A DNA stretch of 64,000 bases. Source: Bradyrhizobium sp. CCBAU 53338 (GTDB taxonomy: Bacteria > Pseudomonadota > Alphaproteobacteria > Rhizobiales > Xanthobacteraceae). Of the stretch, positions 17,727-27,836 are shown piece after piece. The stretch is taken from positions 4,712,001-4,776,000 of the forward strand of contig NZ_CP030048.1 of the NCBI RefSeq assembly GCF_015291665.1, in the 5' to 3' direction. The notes under the pieces are model-generated. The model did no database searches. It saw only the letters and a list, made by a program, of their open reading frames with translations, and was not told where the DNA came from. Each line of letters begins with the position of its first letter. Within the stretch, counting starts at the first letter, position 1. The position numbers were made by a program, and so were the translations under genes.

Positions 17727-19325
17727 CTACGCCGGCGCGCCCGATTTCACGAGCTTGTAGATCACCGAATCCATCAGCGCCTGGAACGAGGCGTCGATGA
17801 TGTTCGGGGACACGCCGACCGTGGTCCAGCGATCGCCGTTCTCGTCTTCGCTCTCGATCAGCACGCGCGTGACCGCGCCGGTGCCGCCGTTGAGGATGCG
17901 GACGCGGTAGTCGATCAGCGTCAGGCCCTCGATGTACTTCTGGTACTTGCCGAGGTCCTTGCGGAGCGCGACGTCGAGCGCGTTGACGGGTCCGTTGCCT
18001 TCGGCCGCCGAGATCAGATGCTCGCCGGCGACGTCGACCTTGACGACGGCCAGCGCCACGGTGACGCGCTCGCCGAGCGCGTTGTAGCGCTGCTCGACAT
18101 TGACGTCGAACTGCTCGACCTCGAAATAATGCGGGACCTTGCCGAGCGTGCGGCGCGCCAGCAGGTCGAACGAGGCGTTGGCGGATTCGTAGGCGTAGCC
18201 CTGCGCCTCGCGCTCCTTCAATTCCTCGACCAGCCGCGTCAGCTTGGGATCGCTCTTCTCGTAGGCAATACCGGCGCGATCGAGCTCGGCGATGACGTTG
18301 GAGCGTCCGGCCTGGTCCGATACCAGCACCTTGCGGTGATTGCCGACCGTCTCCGGCAGCACGTGCTCGTAGGTCTGGGGGTCCTTCATCACGGCGGAGG
18401 CGTGAATGCCGGTCTTGGTGACGAAAGCGCTCTCGCCGACATAGGCCGCATGCCGGTTCGGCACCCGGTTGAGCATGTCGTCGAGCGTGCGCGAGACCTT
18501 GACGAGGGTCGCCATCTTCTCCGCCGTAACTGATATCTCGAAGGCGTCCGAGAACTCCTTCTTCAATTTCAAGGTCGGGATCAGCGAACAGAGATTGGCG
18601 TTGCCGCAACGCTCGCCGAGACCGTTTAAGGTGCCCTGGATCTGCCGGGCGCCGGCGCGCACCGCCGCGAGCGAGTTCGCTACCGCCTGCTCGGTGTCGT
18701 TATGGGCGTGGATGCCGACATGGTCGCCGGGGATGTGCTTGGTTACCTCGGTGACGATGGCCTCGACTTCGTTCGGCATGGTGCCGCCATTGGTGTCACA
18801 CAAGACCACCCAGCGCGCGCCGGCCTCATAGGCCGCCTTGGCGCAGGCGAGCGCAAAACTGGCATCTTCCTTGTAACCGTCGAAGAAATGTTCGCAGTCG
18901 AGCATGACCTCACGGCCGGCGGCCTTCGCCGCCGCGACGCTGTCACGGATCGAGGCGAGGTTTTCTTCCTTCGTCGTCTCCAGCGCGACACGCACCTGAT
19001 ACGCTGAGGACTTCGCGACGAAGCAGATCGCGTCCGCCTTCGCCTCCAGCAAGCCGGCGACGCCGGGATCGTTGGAGACCGAGCGCCCTGCCCGCCGTGT
19101 CATACCGAAAGCGGTGAAGCGCGCATGATTGAGCTTCGGCTTGCTGCCGAAGAACTCCGTGTCGAGCGGATTGGCGCCGGGATAGCCGCCCTCGACGTAG
19201 TCGATGCCGAGATCGTCGAGCATGCCTGCAATGACCCGCTTGTCGGTCAGCGTGAAGTCGACACCGTTGGTCTGCGCGCCGTCGCGCAGCGTGGTGTCGA
19301 ACAGATAGAGGCGCTCCTTGCTCAT
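17727..19325 (-). CDS. cimA: Citramalate synthase
   Basis: A 532-residue HMGL-type enzyme that condenses pyruvate and acetyl-CoA to (R)-citramalate, the threonine-independent entry to isoleucine. The family motif DTTLRDGAQTNGVDF is at the N-terminus, the metal-binding HAHND is at HVGIHAHNDTEQAVANS, and a LeuA-type regulatory domain follows (ADGNGPV-like region, with VTRVLIESEDENG). I chose the ATG at 19325, with GGAG 7 bases upstream; it overlaps the GNAT stop by 4 bases (ATGA), so translation is probably coupled. It resembles the long CimA subtype (TIGR00977). Confidence 0.9.
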   Translation of the reverse strand: MSKERLYLFDTTLRDGAQTNGVDFTLTDKRVIAGMLDDLGIDYVEGGYPGANPLDTEFFGSKPKLNHARFTAFGMTRRAGRSVSNDPGVAGLLEAKADAICFVAKSSAYQVRVALETTKEENLASIRDSVAAAKAAGREVMLDCEHFFDGYKEDASFALACAKAAYEAGARWVVLCDTNGGTMPNEVEAIVTEVTKHIPGDHVGIHAHNDTEQAVANSLAAVRAGARQIQGTLNGLGERCGNANLCSLIPTLKLKKEFSDAFEISVTAEKMATLVKVSRTLDDMLNRVPNRHAAYVGESAFVTKTGIHASAVMKDPQTYEHVLPETVGNHRKVLVSDQAGRSNVIAELDRAGIAYEKSDPKLTRLVEELKEREAQGYAYESANASFDLLARRTLGKVPHYFEVEQFDVNVEQRYNALGERVTVALAVVKVDVAGEHLISAAEGNGPVNALDVALRKDLGKYQKYIEGLTLIDYRVRILNGGTGAVTRVLIESEDENGDRWTTVGVSPNIIDASFQALMDSVIYKLVKSGAPA

Positions 19326-19813
19326 TGCGCTGCTCCGAGCGTCTTCTTCATGGTGGTGTTGGCGAGCCATTCGTCATTCATGGTGACGCTGTTGCGCTGC
19401 TGGGCCGTGTAGCCGCGCTTGGCGAAGAAATTCTGCGCGGTGTCGCTGGCGTCGACTGTGAGCGCCGCAGCGCCACGACCGCCCGCGAGCTTCTCCAGCG
19501 CGTCGACCAGCATGGTCGCGATGCCCTGCCGGCCGACGGCCGGATGCACATAGAGCATCCGGATGTGATCGGCGCCGCGCAGCGAAGCGAAGCCGACGGG
19601 CGAACCTTCGAGCGTCGCGATCAAGGTCAGGTCGGCGGCCAGCCGCTTGCCGAACTCCGCGGTCTCGGCCGCCTCCATCCAGGCTTCCTGCTGCGCCTCG
19701 CTGTAATCGTCGCCGGTCAGCTCCTGGATGCTGGCGGCGAAGATCGCGGCCAGCATCGGAACGTCATCAGGCAGGAACGGCCGCAGGCCGGGCTTGGGAT
19801 GCGCTTGTGCCAT
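19322..19813 (-). CDS. GNAT-family N-acetyltransferase
   Basis: A 163-residue acyl-CoA-dependent acetyltransferase. The acetyl-CoA loop is seen in VHPAVGRQGIATMLVDAL (R/Q-x2-G-x-G/A), and the C-terminal NFFAKRGYTAQQRN strand completes the fold. The start may be the ATG at 19813 or the GTG at 19822 or 19825, which overlaps the preceding small gene. It lies in a tight run cysS, small membrane peptide, GNAT, cimA, each joined by overlaps or short gaps. The substrate is unknown. Confidence 0.83.
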   Translation of the reverse strand: MAQAHPKPGLRPFLPDDVPMLAAIFAASIQELTGDDYSEAQQEAWMEAAETAEFGKRLAADLTLIATLEGSPVGFASLRGADHIRMLYVHPAVGRQGIATMLVDALEKLAGGRGAAALTVDASDTAQNFFAKRGYTAQQRNSVTMNDEWLANTTMKKTLGAAQ

Positions 19814-19818
19814 CGTCT

Positions 19819-19932
19819 TCACCACAAACCATAGAGTTTCAGCACGATCGCCACCGCGGCGCCGAGCAACAGGATCTTCAGCGCGATGTAATAGAGCCAG
19901 TGCCGCGGAAACGGCGTATCAGGTCGTGTCAT
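19819..19932 (-). CDS. Small single-pass membrane peptide coupled to cysS
   Basis: A 37-residue reading frame, too short for routine gene callers. Its ATG overlaps the cysS stop codon as ATGA (19929-19932), the sign of translational coupling. The peptide has a short polar head with [12 protein letters not shown], then one hydrophobic helix (about residues 14-34, [19 protein letters not shown]) and no other domain. The next gene starts right at its end, so the frame is preserved inside an operon with no spare bases. I do not recognise a family; the topology suggests a small inner-membrane protein. Confidence 0.65.
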   Translation of the reverse strand: MTRPDTPFPRHWLYYIALKILLLGAAVAIVLKLYGLW

Positions 19933-21311
19933 CGCGCGACCTCCCAGGTCGTGCCGTCCTTGGAGTCCTTGATCGCGACGCCCATCGCGGCGAGTTGATC
20001 GCGAATGCGGTCGGATTCCTTGAAATCCTTGCGCGCCCGCGCGGCCGTCCGCTCCGCGATCAGGCTCTCGACCTCCTTGCCGTCGATGCCGCTCGCCTGC
20101 TGCTTGCGCCCTTCCCATTGCGCCGCGCTCTCGGACAGGAAGCCGAGCAGCCGCAACGAGCCCGCAAGGGCCGGTACGTCGCCGCCACGCAGGCTGTGCA
20201 GCGCCGCGATCGCCTGCGGCGTGTTGAGGTCGTCGAGCAGCGCTTCGACCACGGACGCAGCCGGCTTGCCGGCTTCGACGTCGGCGGCGACCCGATACCA
20301 TTCGTCGAGGGTCCTGGCGCTCTCCTCCAGCGACTTCATGGTCCAGTCGATCGGCGAGGTGTAATGCGTCTTCAGCATGTTGAGGCGCAGGGCCTCACCC
20401 GGCCAGTCCGCGAGCAGCTCGTGGATGGTGATGAAGTTGCCGAGCGACTTCGACATCTTCTCACTCTCGACCTGCAGGAAGCCGTTGTGCATCCAGTAGT
20501 TCGCCATGCGCTGCTGGTGGAAGGCGCAGCAGGTCTGCGCCACCTCGTTCTCGTGATGCGGAAACACGAGATCGATGCCGCCGCCATGGATGTCGAACTG
20601 TTCGCCGAGATGCTTCCAGGCCATGGCCGAGCACTCGATGTGCCAGCCCGGACGCCCCTCGGCCTCGATGCCTGATGGCGACGGCCAGGACGGCTCGCCG
20701 GGCTTGGACGGTTTCCACAGCACGAAGTCGGTATTGCCCTTCTTGTAGGGCGCGACATCGACGCGAGCACCGGCGACCATCTCGTCTAGAGAACGGTTCG
20801 ACAGCGCGCCGTAGCGCGGCAGTCCGTCGTTGGCCGCGTTCATCGCCTGCGGCGAGAACAGCACGTGGTCCTCGGCGACATAGGCAAAGCCACCTTTGAC
20901 GAGGCGTTCGATGATCTCGCGCATCTCGCCGATATGCTCGGTCGCACGCGGCTCGACGCTCGGCCGCAGCGCACCGAGCGCATCGACGTCGGCGTGAAAC
21001 TGCCTGCCGGTCTGCTCGGTGACCTTGCGGATCGCCTCGTTCAGCGGCAGGCCGGGAAAATCCCGCGCCGCGCGGTCGTTGATCTTGTCGTCGACGTCGG
21101 TGATGTTGCGGACATATTTGACGTGGGCCGCGCCATAGAGGTGGCGAAGCAGCCGAAACAGCACGTCGAACACGATCACCGGCCGCGCATTGCCGATATG
21201 GGCGAAGTCATAGACGGTCGGTCCGCAGACATACATGCGGACGTTGTTCGCATCGAGCGGCACGAAGGTGCGCTTGTCCCGGCTCAACGTATCGTAAAGG
21301 CGCAATTCCAT
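19929..21311 (-). CDS. cysS: Cysteinyl-tRNA synthetase
   Basis: A 460-residue class I synthetase that charges tRNA-Cys. The HIGH-type motif is FAHIGNARP, the KMSKS loop is [10 protein letters not shown], and the zinc site includes [18 protein letters not shown] and the FPHHENE histidines. Length and domain order are normal, with the anticodon-binding domain from about residue 320. It leads the operon that continues with the small membrane peptide, GNAT and cimA. Confidence 0.96.
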   Translation of the reverse strand: MELRLYDTLSRDKRTFVPLDANNVRMYVCGPTVYDFAHIGNARPVIVFDVLFRLLRHLYGAAHVKYVRNITDVDDKINDRAARDFPGLPLNEAIRKVTEQTGRQFHADVDALGALRPSVEPRATEHIGEMREIIERLVKGGFAYVAEDHVLFSPQAMNAANDGLPRYGALSNRSLDEMVAGARVDVAPYKKGNTDFVLWKPSKPGEPSWPSPSGIEAEGRPGWHIECSAMAWKHLGEQFDIHGGGIDLVFPHHENEVAQTCCAFHQQRMANYWMHNGFLQVESEKMSKSLGNFITIHELLADWPGEALRLNMLKTHYTSPIDWTMKSLEESARTLDEWYRVAADVEAGKPAASVVEALLDDLNTPQAIAALHSLRGGDVPALAGSLRLLGFLSESAAQWEGRKQQASGIDGKEVESLIAERTAARARKDFKESDRIRDQLAAMGVAIKDSKDGTTWEVAR

Positions 21312-21606
21312 AAGGACACCTGTCGGCTGTTGGCCGGGCGTCCAGTGCTCTCAATGTGTTTTGAGAAAAGACGGCTCCAGCCAGCGAATCGCTAGCTCGT
21401 AATCTCGCGGCAAATAATGCAGATGGCGAGGAGACCGTTCATGCGGCGACATATGGGCCACGAAGGGCCTTGGCGTCAAGAGAGCCGCGAAAATGCCGCT
21501 TTATGTCCGCAAACGGCCGCCGTCCGCCTTGATGGTTCATCATCCTTAACCATTTGAGCGCATTCTGGAACTGGCGGTTCCTGCTTTTTGCCCCCAAGGT
21601 GTTTTC

Positions 21607-21912
21607 ATGCGATCCTTGCTCGCGCTCGTGTCTTGCGCCTCCATCCTTGCGGCCTCCAGCGCCTTGGCCGAGACCCGCGTCTTCATCGTCGCCAACCAGG
21701 CCGGCGGCTATGGCGTCGACCAGTGCCTGGCCAAGGGCGAGAAATGCGGCGCGCAGGTCGCCCGGACCTATTGCCAGTCACGAGACTTTGCACAGGCATC
21801 GGCCTACCGCCGGGTCGATCCCGACGAAATTACCGGCTCTGTCCCCAAATCCGGCGCAAACTGCTCCCATGGCCATTGCGACGAATATGTCGCAATCACC
21901 TGCCAGCGCTGA
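21607..21912 (+). CDS. Small secreted cysteine-containing protein
   Basis: A 101-residue protein with a clear signal peptide (about 21 residues, cut after ASSALA). The mature part of about 80 residues has six cysteines (QCLAKGEKCG, TYCQ, NCSHGHC, ITC), which suggests disulfides in the periplasm. AAGGTG sits 9 bases before the ATG. I do not recognise a family. It is a single gene between cysS (divergent) and the DUF2865 gene. The 295 bases upstream hold no gene that I can see, only the divergent promoters. Confidence 0.75.
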   Translation: MRSLLALVSCASILAASSALAETRVFIVANQAGGYGVDQCLAKGEKCGAQVARTYCQSRDFAQASAYRRVDPDEITGSVPKSGANCSHGHCDEYVAITCQR

Positions 21913-22055
21913 ATTCTCTCGGAACTGGCGGACCTTAGGACCCGTTTACGGCCCCTGAAACGACGTGACGCTGCCGCAGGAAGCGGCTATTGGAGGGCGC
22001 GCTTCGGCCCCCCAGATCCTATTGAAAAGTCACTCGGGGCCGTGACCTCGCTAGA

Positions 22056-23231
22056 ATGGCGGATATGCCTGAATTTTTGTCTCTGTCCCGTCCCCGCGCC
22101 CTCCTCGCTTGCACCGTGCTTCTCAGCGTCGTGCTCGCCACTGACGCTTTTGCGCAGGCCGGCCCGCCCGGTGCACCGCCTCCGCCCGCCCAGGGCGGGC
22201 TCGGATCGAACCCGATGTGCGTGCGGCTGGAAGGCCAGCTCGCCGCGCTCGACCGCGGCGGCAGCAGCGACCCCGCGCGCGACGAGCAGATCCGTCGCTA
22301 CCAGGATTCCCAGAGCCGCCAGCAGGCCGAGCTCGATCGTGTCTCCATGCAGGCCAAGCGCATGGGCTGCGAATCCACCGGCTTCTTCTCGCTGTTCAAC
22401 GGCCAGTCGGCGCAATGCAGTCCGGTCAACACCCAGATCCAGCAAATGCGCGCCAATCTGGATCAGATCACCAGCAATCTTGAACGCCTGCGCAGCGGAC
22501 CCGGTGCCGGCGGCCCTGAACGGGACAGCCAGCGTCGCTCCGTGCTGGTTGCGCTCGCACAGAACAATTGCGGGCCGCAATACGCCAACGCCGCGCAATC
22601 ACAAGGCGGCGGCAACTTCCTGAGCAATCTGTTCGGCGGCGGCAACAACCCGAACAATCCGCAGCCCGTCCCGCCGTCCGATCTCGGCCCGCAATCCGGC
22701 ACCTATCGCACCGTGTGCGTGCGCACCTGCGACGGCGCCTATTTCCCTATCTCGTTTGCGACCGTGCCGGCGCGCTTCGCCGACGACGAAAAGACCTGCA
22801 AGGCGCTTTGCCCGGCGGCCGAAGCGGTGCTCTACGCCCACCGCAATCCCGGCGAGGACATGAACTCCGCGGTCTCCATCAGCGGCCAGCCCTACACATC
22901 GCTGCCGACCGCCTTCAAATTCCGCAGCGAGTTCAACCCGTCCTGCTCCTGCAAGGCGGCAGGCCAGAGCTGGGCCGACGCGCTGAAATCGGCCGACGAC
23001 AAGGCGGCTGCCGAGCAGCAGGGTGACATCATCGTCACCGAGGAAAGCGCCAAGAAGATGCAGCAGCGGCAGCTCACCAAGGGCGCGCCGACCAAGAAGG
23101 GCGCAGCTCCCGTGCCGGCGACCGCAGCCGCACCCGCCGCCACGCCGCCTGCAGATGCGAGCACCATGACCACGCCGGACAACAAGCCGATCCGCTCGGT
23201 CGGCCCGATCTTCCTGCCGCAGCAGAAGTAA
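22056..23231 (+). CDS. DUF2865 secreted/periplasmic protein
   Basis: A 391-residue exported protein with a signal peptide (hydrophobic about 16-34, ending TDAFAQ). The N-terminal third is a proline-rich stretch and a coiled-coil-like region around RYQDSQSRQQAELDRV. The DUF2865 domain covers about residues 220-310, with VCVRTCDGAYFPISF, CKALCPAAE and SCSCKAAGQ giving conserved cysteines. The C-terminus is a low-complexity Ala/Pro/Lys tail. Function is unknown; the family is largely confined to alphaproteobacteria. An in-frame ATG at 22065 is an alternative start. Confidence 0.8.
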   Translation: MADMPEFLSLSRPRALLACTVLLSVVLATDAFAQAGPPGAPPPPAQGGLGSNPMCVRLEGQLAALDRGGSSDPARDEQIRRYQDSQSRQQAELDRVSMQAKRMGCESTGFFSLFNGQSAQCSPVNTQIQQMRANLDQITSNLERLRSGPGAGGPERDSQRRSVLVALAQNNCGPQYANAAQSQGGGNFLSNLFGGGNNPNNPQPVPPSDLGPQSGTYRTVCVRTCDGAYFPISFATVPARFADDEKTCKALCPAAEAVLYAHRNPGEDMNSAVSISGQPYTSLPTAFKFRSEFNPSCSCKAAGQSWADALKSADDKAAAEQQGDIIVTEESAKKMQQRQLTKGAPTKKGAAPVPATAAAPAATPPADASTMTTPDNKPIRSVGPIFLPQQK

Positions 23232-23234
23232 GGC

Positions 23235-24992
23235 TCACCCCTCGAACGCGTCGATCGACGCCTTGCTGCCGCGCGACACCAGCGTCTCGTCGGGTGCGGG
23301 CAGCTTCTCGCCCCGATCGCGAAAGCGATTGGTGATGGGATAGCGGCGGTCGCGGCCGAAATTCTTGCGCGTCACCTTCACGCCGGGCGCGGCCTGGCGG
23401 CGCTTGTATTCGGCGACGTTGAGCAGATGGTCGATGCGGGTCACCGTCTCGCGATCGAAGCCGGCTTCGATGATCTGGTCGAGCGGCTCCTCGCGTTCGA
23501 CCAGACGTTCCAGGATCGCATCGAGCACGTCGTAGGGCGGCAGTGAATCCTGATCGCTCTGATTTTCGCGCAGCTCCGCCGTCGGCGGACGCGTGATGAT
23601 GTCGGGCGGGATCACTTCGCCCGCGGGCCCCAATGCACCGTCGGGCTTCCACGAATTGCGCAAGCTTGCGAGCCGGAAAACCTGCGTCTTGTAGATGTCC
23701 TTGATCGGATTGAAGCCGCCGTTCATGTCGCCATAGAGCGTGGCATAGCCCACCGACATTTCCGACTTGTTGCCTGTGGTCACCACCATCAGCCCGATCT
23801 TGTTGGAGATCGCCATCAGCAGCGTGCCGCGGGTGCGGGCCTGAAGGTTCTCCTCGGTGATGTCGGGCGGCAGGTTCTTGAAGAGGCCGGACAGGATGGT
23901 CTCGAAGCCGCTCACGGCTTCAGCGATCGGCAGTACTTCGTAGCGGATGCCGAGATGGCCGGCGAGTTCGCCGGCATCCGCAATCGAGTGTGCTGCCGTG
24001 TAGCGATAAGGCAGCATGACGCCGTGCACCTGGTCGGCACCAAGCGCGTCGACCGCGATCGCCGCGCACAGCGCGGAGTCGATGCCGCCTGAGATGCCGA
24101 GCAGCACACCGGGAAAGCCGTTTTTGGCGACGTAGTCGCGCAGACCCAGCACGCAGGCGGCATAGTCGGCCTTGTCGCCCTCCGGCTGCTCGGCAATCGG
24201 ACCGGTGCAGCGCCAATCGCCGCCGTTCCTCGTGAAGCGCAGCGTGGTGATGCTCTCTTCGAACGCCGGCAGTTGCGCGGCGAGCGAGAGATCGCCGTTG
24301 AGCGCGAACGAGGCGCCGTCGAACACGAGCTCGTCCTGGCCGCAAACCTGGTTGAGATAGACCAGCGGCAGGCCGCTCTCGGTGACCCGCGCGACAGCCA
24401 CCGACAGGCGCACATCGTTCTTGTCGCGGGCATAGGGCGAGCCGTTCGGCACCAGGATGATCTCGGCGCCGGTCTCGGCCAGCGTCTCCACCACGTTCTC
24501 GTAATCCTCGGACTCTTCCAGCCAGATATCCTCGCAGATCGGCACGCCGATCCGCACGCCGCGCACGGTGACGGGACCTGCGGCGGGGCCGCGCGCGAAC
24601 AGTCGCTTCTCGTCGAATACGCCATAATTCGGCAGGTTGCATTTGAAGCGCAGAGCGGCGATGCGCCCGCCGTCGAGCAGCGCGCAGGCATTGTAGAGCT
24701 TGCCGTCCTCGACCCAGGGCGTGCCGACCAGCAACGCCGGACCGCCGTCGGCGGTCTCGCGCGCCAGCGCTTCGATTGCCGCGCGGCAGGCGGCCTGGAA
24801 GGCCGGCTTCTGCACCAGATCCTCCGGCGGATAGCCGGCGATGAACAATTCCGGAAACAGCACGAGATCGGCGCCATCGGCGATGGCGCGCGCGCGGGCG
24901 AGCCGAACCTTCGCGGCATTGCCCGCGATGTCGCCCATGGTTGGATTGAGCTGGGCGAGCGTGACCGCGAATGCGTTGAGACGTTCGGTCAT
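23235..24992 (-). CDS. nadE: NAD+ synthase, glutamine-hydrolysing
   Basis: A 585-residue two-domain enzyme that amidates deamido-NAD using ammonia from glutamine. The N-terminal nitrilase-type amidase has the Glu-Lys-Cys triad in LFPELFIAGYPPED, RFKCNLPNYG and VPICEDIWLEE. The C-terminal synthetase has the P-loop GISGGIDSALCAA near residue 300. GAGG sits 5-6 bases before the ATG. It follows dagK by 15 bases and is the last gene of the run that starts with DAHP synthase. Confidence 0.95.
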   Translation of the reverse strand: MTERLNAFAVTLAQLNPTMGDIAGNAAKVRLARARAIADGADLVLFPELFIAGYPPEDLVQKPAFQAACRAAIEALARETADGGPALLVGTPWVEDGKLYNACALLDGGRIAALRFKCNLPNYGVFDEKRLFARGPAAGPVTVRGVRIGVPICEDIWLEESEDYENVVETLAETGAEIILVPNGSPYARDKNDVRLSVAVARVTESGLPLVYLNQVCGQDELVFDGASFALNGDLSLAAQLPAFEESITTLRFTRNGGDWRCTGPIAEQPEGDKADYAACVLGLRDYVAKNGFPGVLLGISGGIDSALCAAIAVDALGADQVHGVMLPYRYTAAHSIADAGELAGHLGIRYEVLPIAEAVSGFETILSGLFKNLPPDITEENLQARTRGTLLMAISNKIGLMVVTTGNKSEMSVGYATLYGDMNGGFNPIKDIYKTQVFRLASLRNSWKPDGALGPAGEVIPPDIITRPPTAELRENQSDQDSLPPYDVLDAILERLVEREEPLDQIIEAGFDRETVTRIDHLLNVAEYKRRQAAPGVKVTRKNFGRDRRYPITNRFRDRGEKLPAPDETLVSRGSKASIDAFEG

Positions 24993-25007
24993 GGCCGCCT
25001 CGTCCAG

Positions 25008-25361
25008 CTAGAGGAATCCCAATCGCTCGATGACGGCGATGATCCAGAACGCGCCGGCCATCAGCAGCGCAACGCCGACCGCGGCCGAGCCCATGTCCTT
25101 GACCCGGCCGATCTGCTTGTCGTGATCCATCGTCAGGCGGTCCGCGAGCTTCTCGATCGCGGTGTTGAGCAACTCGACCACCAGCACGAAGGCGACCGCA
25201 CAAACCAGTTCGACCGCGCGCGTCGCTGTGGCGGCGACGAACCACGCCACCGGCAGCGACAGGATCAGCGCAAAGATCTCCTCGCGGACGGCCTGCTCCG
25301 AGCGGAACGCAAAGGCCAGACCGTTACGGGAATTGATCGTGGCCTTCCAGATGCGCAGCAA
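25008..25361 (-). CDS. dgkA: Diacylglycerol kinase, prokaryotic type
   Basis: A 117-residue integral membrane kinase with three hydrophobic helices. The active-site signature ELLNTAIEKLADRL is intact at about residues 63-76, with the N-terminal amphipathic helix KATINSRNGLAFAFRSE before it. It phosphorylates diacylglycerol left from membrane-derived glucan or lipid turnover. The start is a TTG at 25361, 4 bases after the DAHP synthase stop; no ATG lies nearby in this frame. It is placed between DAHP synthase and nadE. Confidence 0.88.
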   Translation of the reverse strand: MLRIWKATINSRNGLAFAFRSEQAVREEIFALILSLPVAWFVAATATRAVELVCAVAFVLVVELLNTAIEKLADRLTMDHDKQIGRVKDMGSAAVGVALLMAGAFWIIAVIERLGFL

Positions 25362-25365
25362 GGTC

Positions 25366-26754
25366 CTAGAGCCCCGCTGCGAACGGCATCGGCTTGGTTT
25401 TGCCGACGCGTTCCTGCTTGAGCAGCTCCGCGATCAGGAACGCCATGTCGATGGATTGCTCGGCGTTGAGGCGGGGATCGCAGACCGTGTGATAGCGGTC
25501 GTTGAGATCCTCGTCCGTGATGGCGCGGGCGCCGCCGATGCACTCGGTGACGTCCTGGCCGGTCATTTCCAGATGCACGCCGCCGGCATGGGTGCCTTCG
25601 GCGGCATGGATCGTGAAGAACGACTTCACCTCCGAAAGCACGCGGTCGAACGGCCGCGTCTTGTAGCCGGTGGTCGAGGTAATGGTGTTGCCGTGCATCG
25701 GATCGCACGACCAGACCACCACCCTGCCCTCGCGCTTCACCGCGCGGATCAGGCCGGGCAGATGATCGGCGACCTTGTCGGAGCCGAAGCGGTTGATCAG
25801 CGTCAGCCGGCCCGGCTCGTTCTCGGGGTTGAGAATGTCGATCAGCTTCAACAGCTCGTCGGGCTTGAGCGACGGGCCGCATTTGAGCCCGATCGGGTTC
25901 TTGATGCCGCGGAAATATTCGACATGGCCGTGATCGAGCTGGCGGGTGCGGTCGCCGATCCAGATCATGTGGCCCGAAGTCGCGTACCAGTCGCCGGTGG
26001 TGGAATCGACGCGGGTCATGGCCTGCTCGTAGCCGAGCAGCAGCGCTTCATGGCTGGTGTAGAAATCGGTGGCGCGCAGCTCCGGATGGCTCTCCAGATC
26101 GAGGCCGCAGGCGCGCATGAAGTTGAGCGCGTCGGAGATGCGGTCAGCCAGTTCCTTGTAGCGGCGGGACTGCGGGCTATCCTTCAGGAAGCCGAGCATC
26201 CATTGATGCACGCTGCCGAGATTGGCGAAGCCGCCGGTCGCAAAGGCGCGGAGCAGATTCAGCGTCGCGGCCGACTGGCGATAGGCCATCAGCTGCCGCT
26301 GCGGGTCCGGCACGCGCGCTTCCTTGGTGAAGGCGATGTCGTTGACGATGTCGCCGCGATAGCTCGGCAGCTCGACGCCATTGACCTTCTCGGTCGGCGA
26401 CGACCGCGGCTTGGCAAACTGGCCGGCGATGCGGCCGACCTTCACCACCGGCACCGCGCCGGCATAGGTCAGCACCACCGCCATCTGCAGCAGCACGCGG
26501 AAAAAGTCGCGGATGTTGTTGGCGCCGTGCTCGGCAAAGCTCTCGGCGCAATCGCCGCCCTGGAGCAGGAAGGCGTCACCGGCCGCAACGCGGGCCAGCG
26601 CCTTCTTCAGATTGCGCGCCTCGCCGGCGAACACCAGCGGCGGAAAGGTTGCAAGCTGCGCCTCGACGTCGGCCAAAGCCTTGGCGTCGGGATATTCGGG
26701 CACCTGTAGCACCGGCTTGCTGCGCCAGGACTCGGGCGTCCACCGCTCGGACAT
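25366..26754 (-). CDS. 3-deoxy-7-phosphoheptulonate synthase, class II
   Basis: A 462-residue plant-type DAHP synthase, the first step of the shikimate pathway (phosphoenolpyruvate plus erythrose 4-phosphate). The start ATG at 26754 has GGAGAG 7 bases before it; a longer frame runs into the promoter region. Class II hallmarks include QGGDCAESF near residue 80, [12 protein letters not shown], and [13 protein letters not shown] with [15 protein letters not shown] later on, which hold metal ligands. It is separate from other aromatic genes here and precedes dagK by 4 bases. Confidence 0.94.
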   Translation of the reverse strand: MSERWTPESWRSKPVLQVPEYPDAKALADVEAQLATFPPLVFAGEARNLKKALARVAAGDAFLLQGGDCAESFAEHGANNIRDFFRVLLQMAVVLTYAGAVPVVKVGRIAGQFAKPRSSPTEKVNGVELPSYRGDIVNDIAFTKEARVPDPQRQLMAYRQSAATLNLLRAFATGGFANLGSVHQWMLGFLKDSPQSRRYKELADRISDALNFMRACGLDLESHPELRATDFYTSHEALLLGYEQAMTRVDSTTGDWYATSGHMIWIGDRTRQLDHGHVEYFRGIKNPIGLKCGPSLKPDELLKLIDILNPENEPGRLTLINRFGSDKVADHLPGLIRAVKREGRVVVWSCDPMHGNTITSTTGYKTRPFDRVLSEVKSFFTIHAAEGTHAGGVHLEMTGQDVTECIGGARAITDEDLNDRYHTVCDPRLNAEQSIDMAFLIAELLKQERVGKTKPMPFAAGL

Positions 26755-26936
26755 CGCAATCTCTCCGTGAAGCAAAAAAGTGCAACCTGATCTGTGGGTT
26801 GCGAGGGCCGCCTTATACACAGGCTGGCGCGACATCGCCAGTTGTAAATCCGTTTCGCAATGCAAACCCTTGCGGGCAAAGCCGAATTCGCATTTGCTAG
26901 GGGTGGTAGAGGAAACCGGCAAGACAGCTTCCACCC

Positions 26937-27833
26937 ATGGACGCGCCACTGGACGACGTTTTCATCGACGAGATCAGCTTCCCGGCGACCGACGGGTATG
27001 CGCTGACCGGCACCCTGTTCCTGCCGCGCGGCGCCAAGCGGCATGCCATCCTGATCAACTCGGCGACTGCCGTCCCGCGCAAGATCTACAAGGGCTTTGC
27101 CTCCTACCTCGCCCATCGCGGCTGCGCGGTGATGACCTACGATTATCGCGGCATCGGGGACTCCCGGCGGCCGGCGATGGTCGGCTACAACCAGCCGAAG
27201 TCGCTGGTCGGCTTCAAGGCCTCGATGTCGGACTGGGCTGCGCGGGACGTCACCGCCGCGGTGCGCTGGATGCGCGAGCGCTACAACACCCTGCCGCTCG
27301 CCTATGTCGGCCACTCCTACGGCGGCCAGGCGCTCGGGCTGATCGAGAACAACAGCGAGATTTCGCGCGCCGCGTTCGTGGCATCGCAGGCCGCGACCTG
27401 GCGGCTGATGACGTCGCCGGAAAAATACCGCGTCTTCGCCTTCATGAATTTTGTCGGCGTGCCGCTCACCCACGCACTCGGCTACGCGCCGGGCTGGGCC
27501 GGGATCGGCGAGGACCTGCCCAAGGGCGTCTTCCTGCAATGGGCCGAGTGGGTCTCCAGCCCGCGCTATCTGTTCGATTCCAAACTGCCGGCGCTGGAGA
27601 ATTTCGCGAAATTCAAGGGCGCGCTGCGCGCGCTCTGCTTCTCCGACGATCCCTGGGCAACACGGCCCGCAGTCGAGTTGCTGACATCGGGCTTCACTGC
27701 GATCAAGCCGGAGGTGCTGACCGTGAAGCCGTCCGAGGTCGGCGCCAAGGCGATCGGCCATTTCGGCTTCTTCCGCCCCGAGCATCGCGACACGCTGTGG
27801 CGCGGCATGGCGGAATGGATCCAGGGGGAATGA
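26937..27833 (+). CDS. Alpha/beta hydrolase
   Basis: A 298-residue serine hydrolase. The nucleophile elbow is [12 protein letters not shown] at about residue 123, the oxyanion strand is preceded by [11 protein letters not shown], and a late histidine is in [28 protein letters not shown] motif near residue 65 is typical of this group, sometimes annotated as COG4757. It has no operon partner and converges on the histidine kinase gene with 3 bases between. Substrate not identifiable. Confidence 0.86.
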   Translation: MDAPLDDVFIDEISFPATDGYALTGTLFLPRGAKRHAILINSATAVPRKIYKGFASYLAHRGCAVMTYDYRGIGDSRRPAMVGYNQPKSLVGFKASMSDWAARDVTAAVRWMRERYNTLPLAYVGHSYGGQALGLIENNSEISRAAFVASQAATWRLMTSPEKYRVFAFMNFVGVPLTHALGYAPGWAGIGEDLPKGVFLQWAEWVSSPRYLFDSKLPALENFAKFKGALRALCFSDDPWATRPAVELLTSGFTAIKPEVLTVKPSEVGAKAIGHFGFFRPEHRDTLWRGMAEWIQGE

Positions 27834-27836
27834 CAG

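Noticed and set aside
21312..21606. TTAACCAT near 21549 as a CtrA site
   Set aside because: Only one TTAAC half is present, with no second half at the right spacing.
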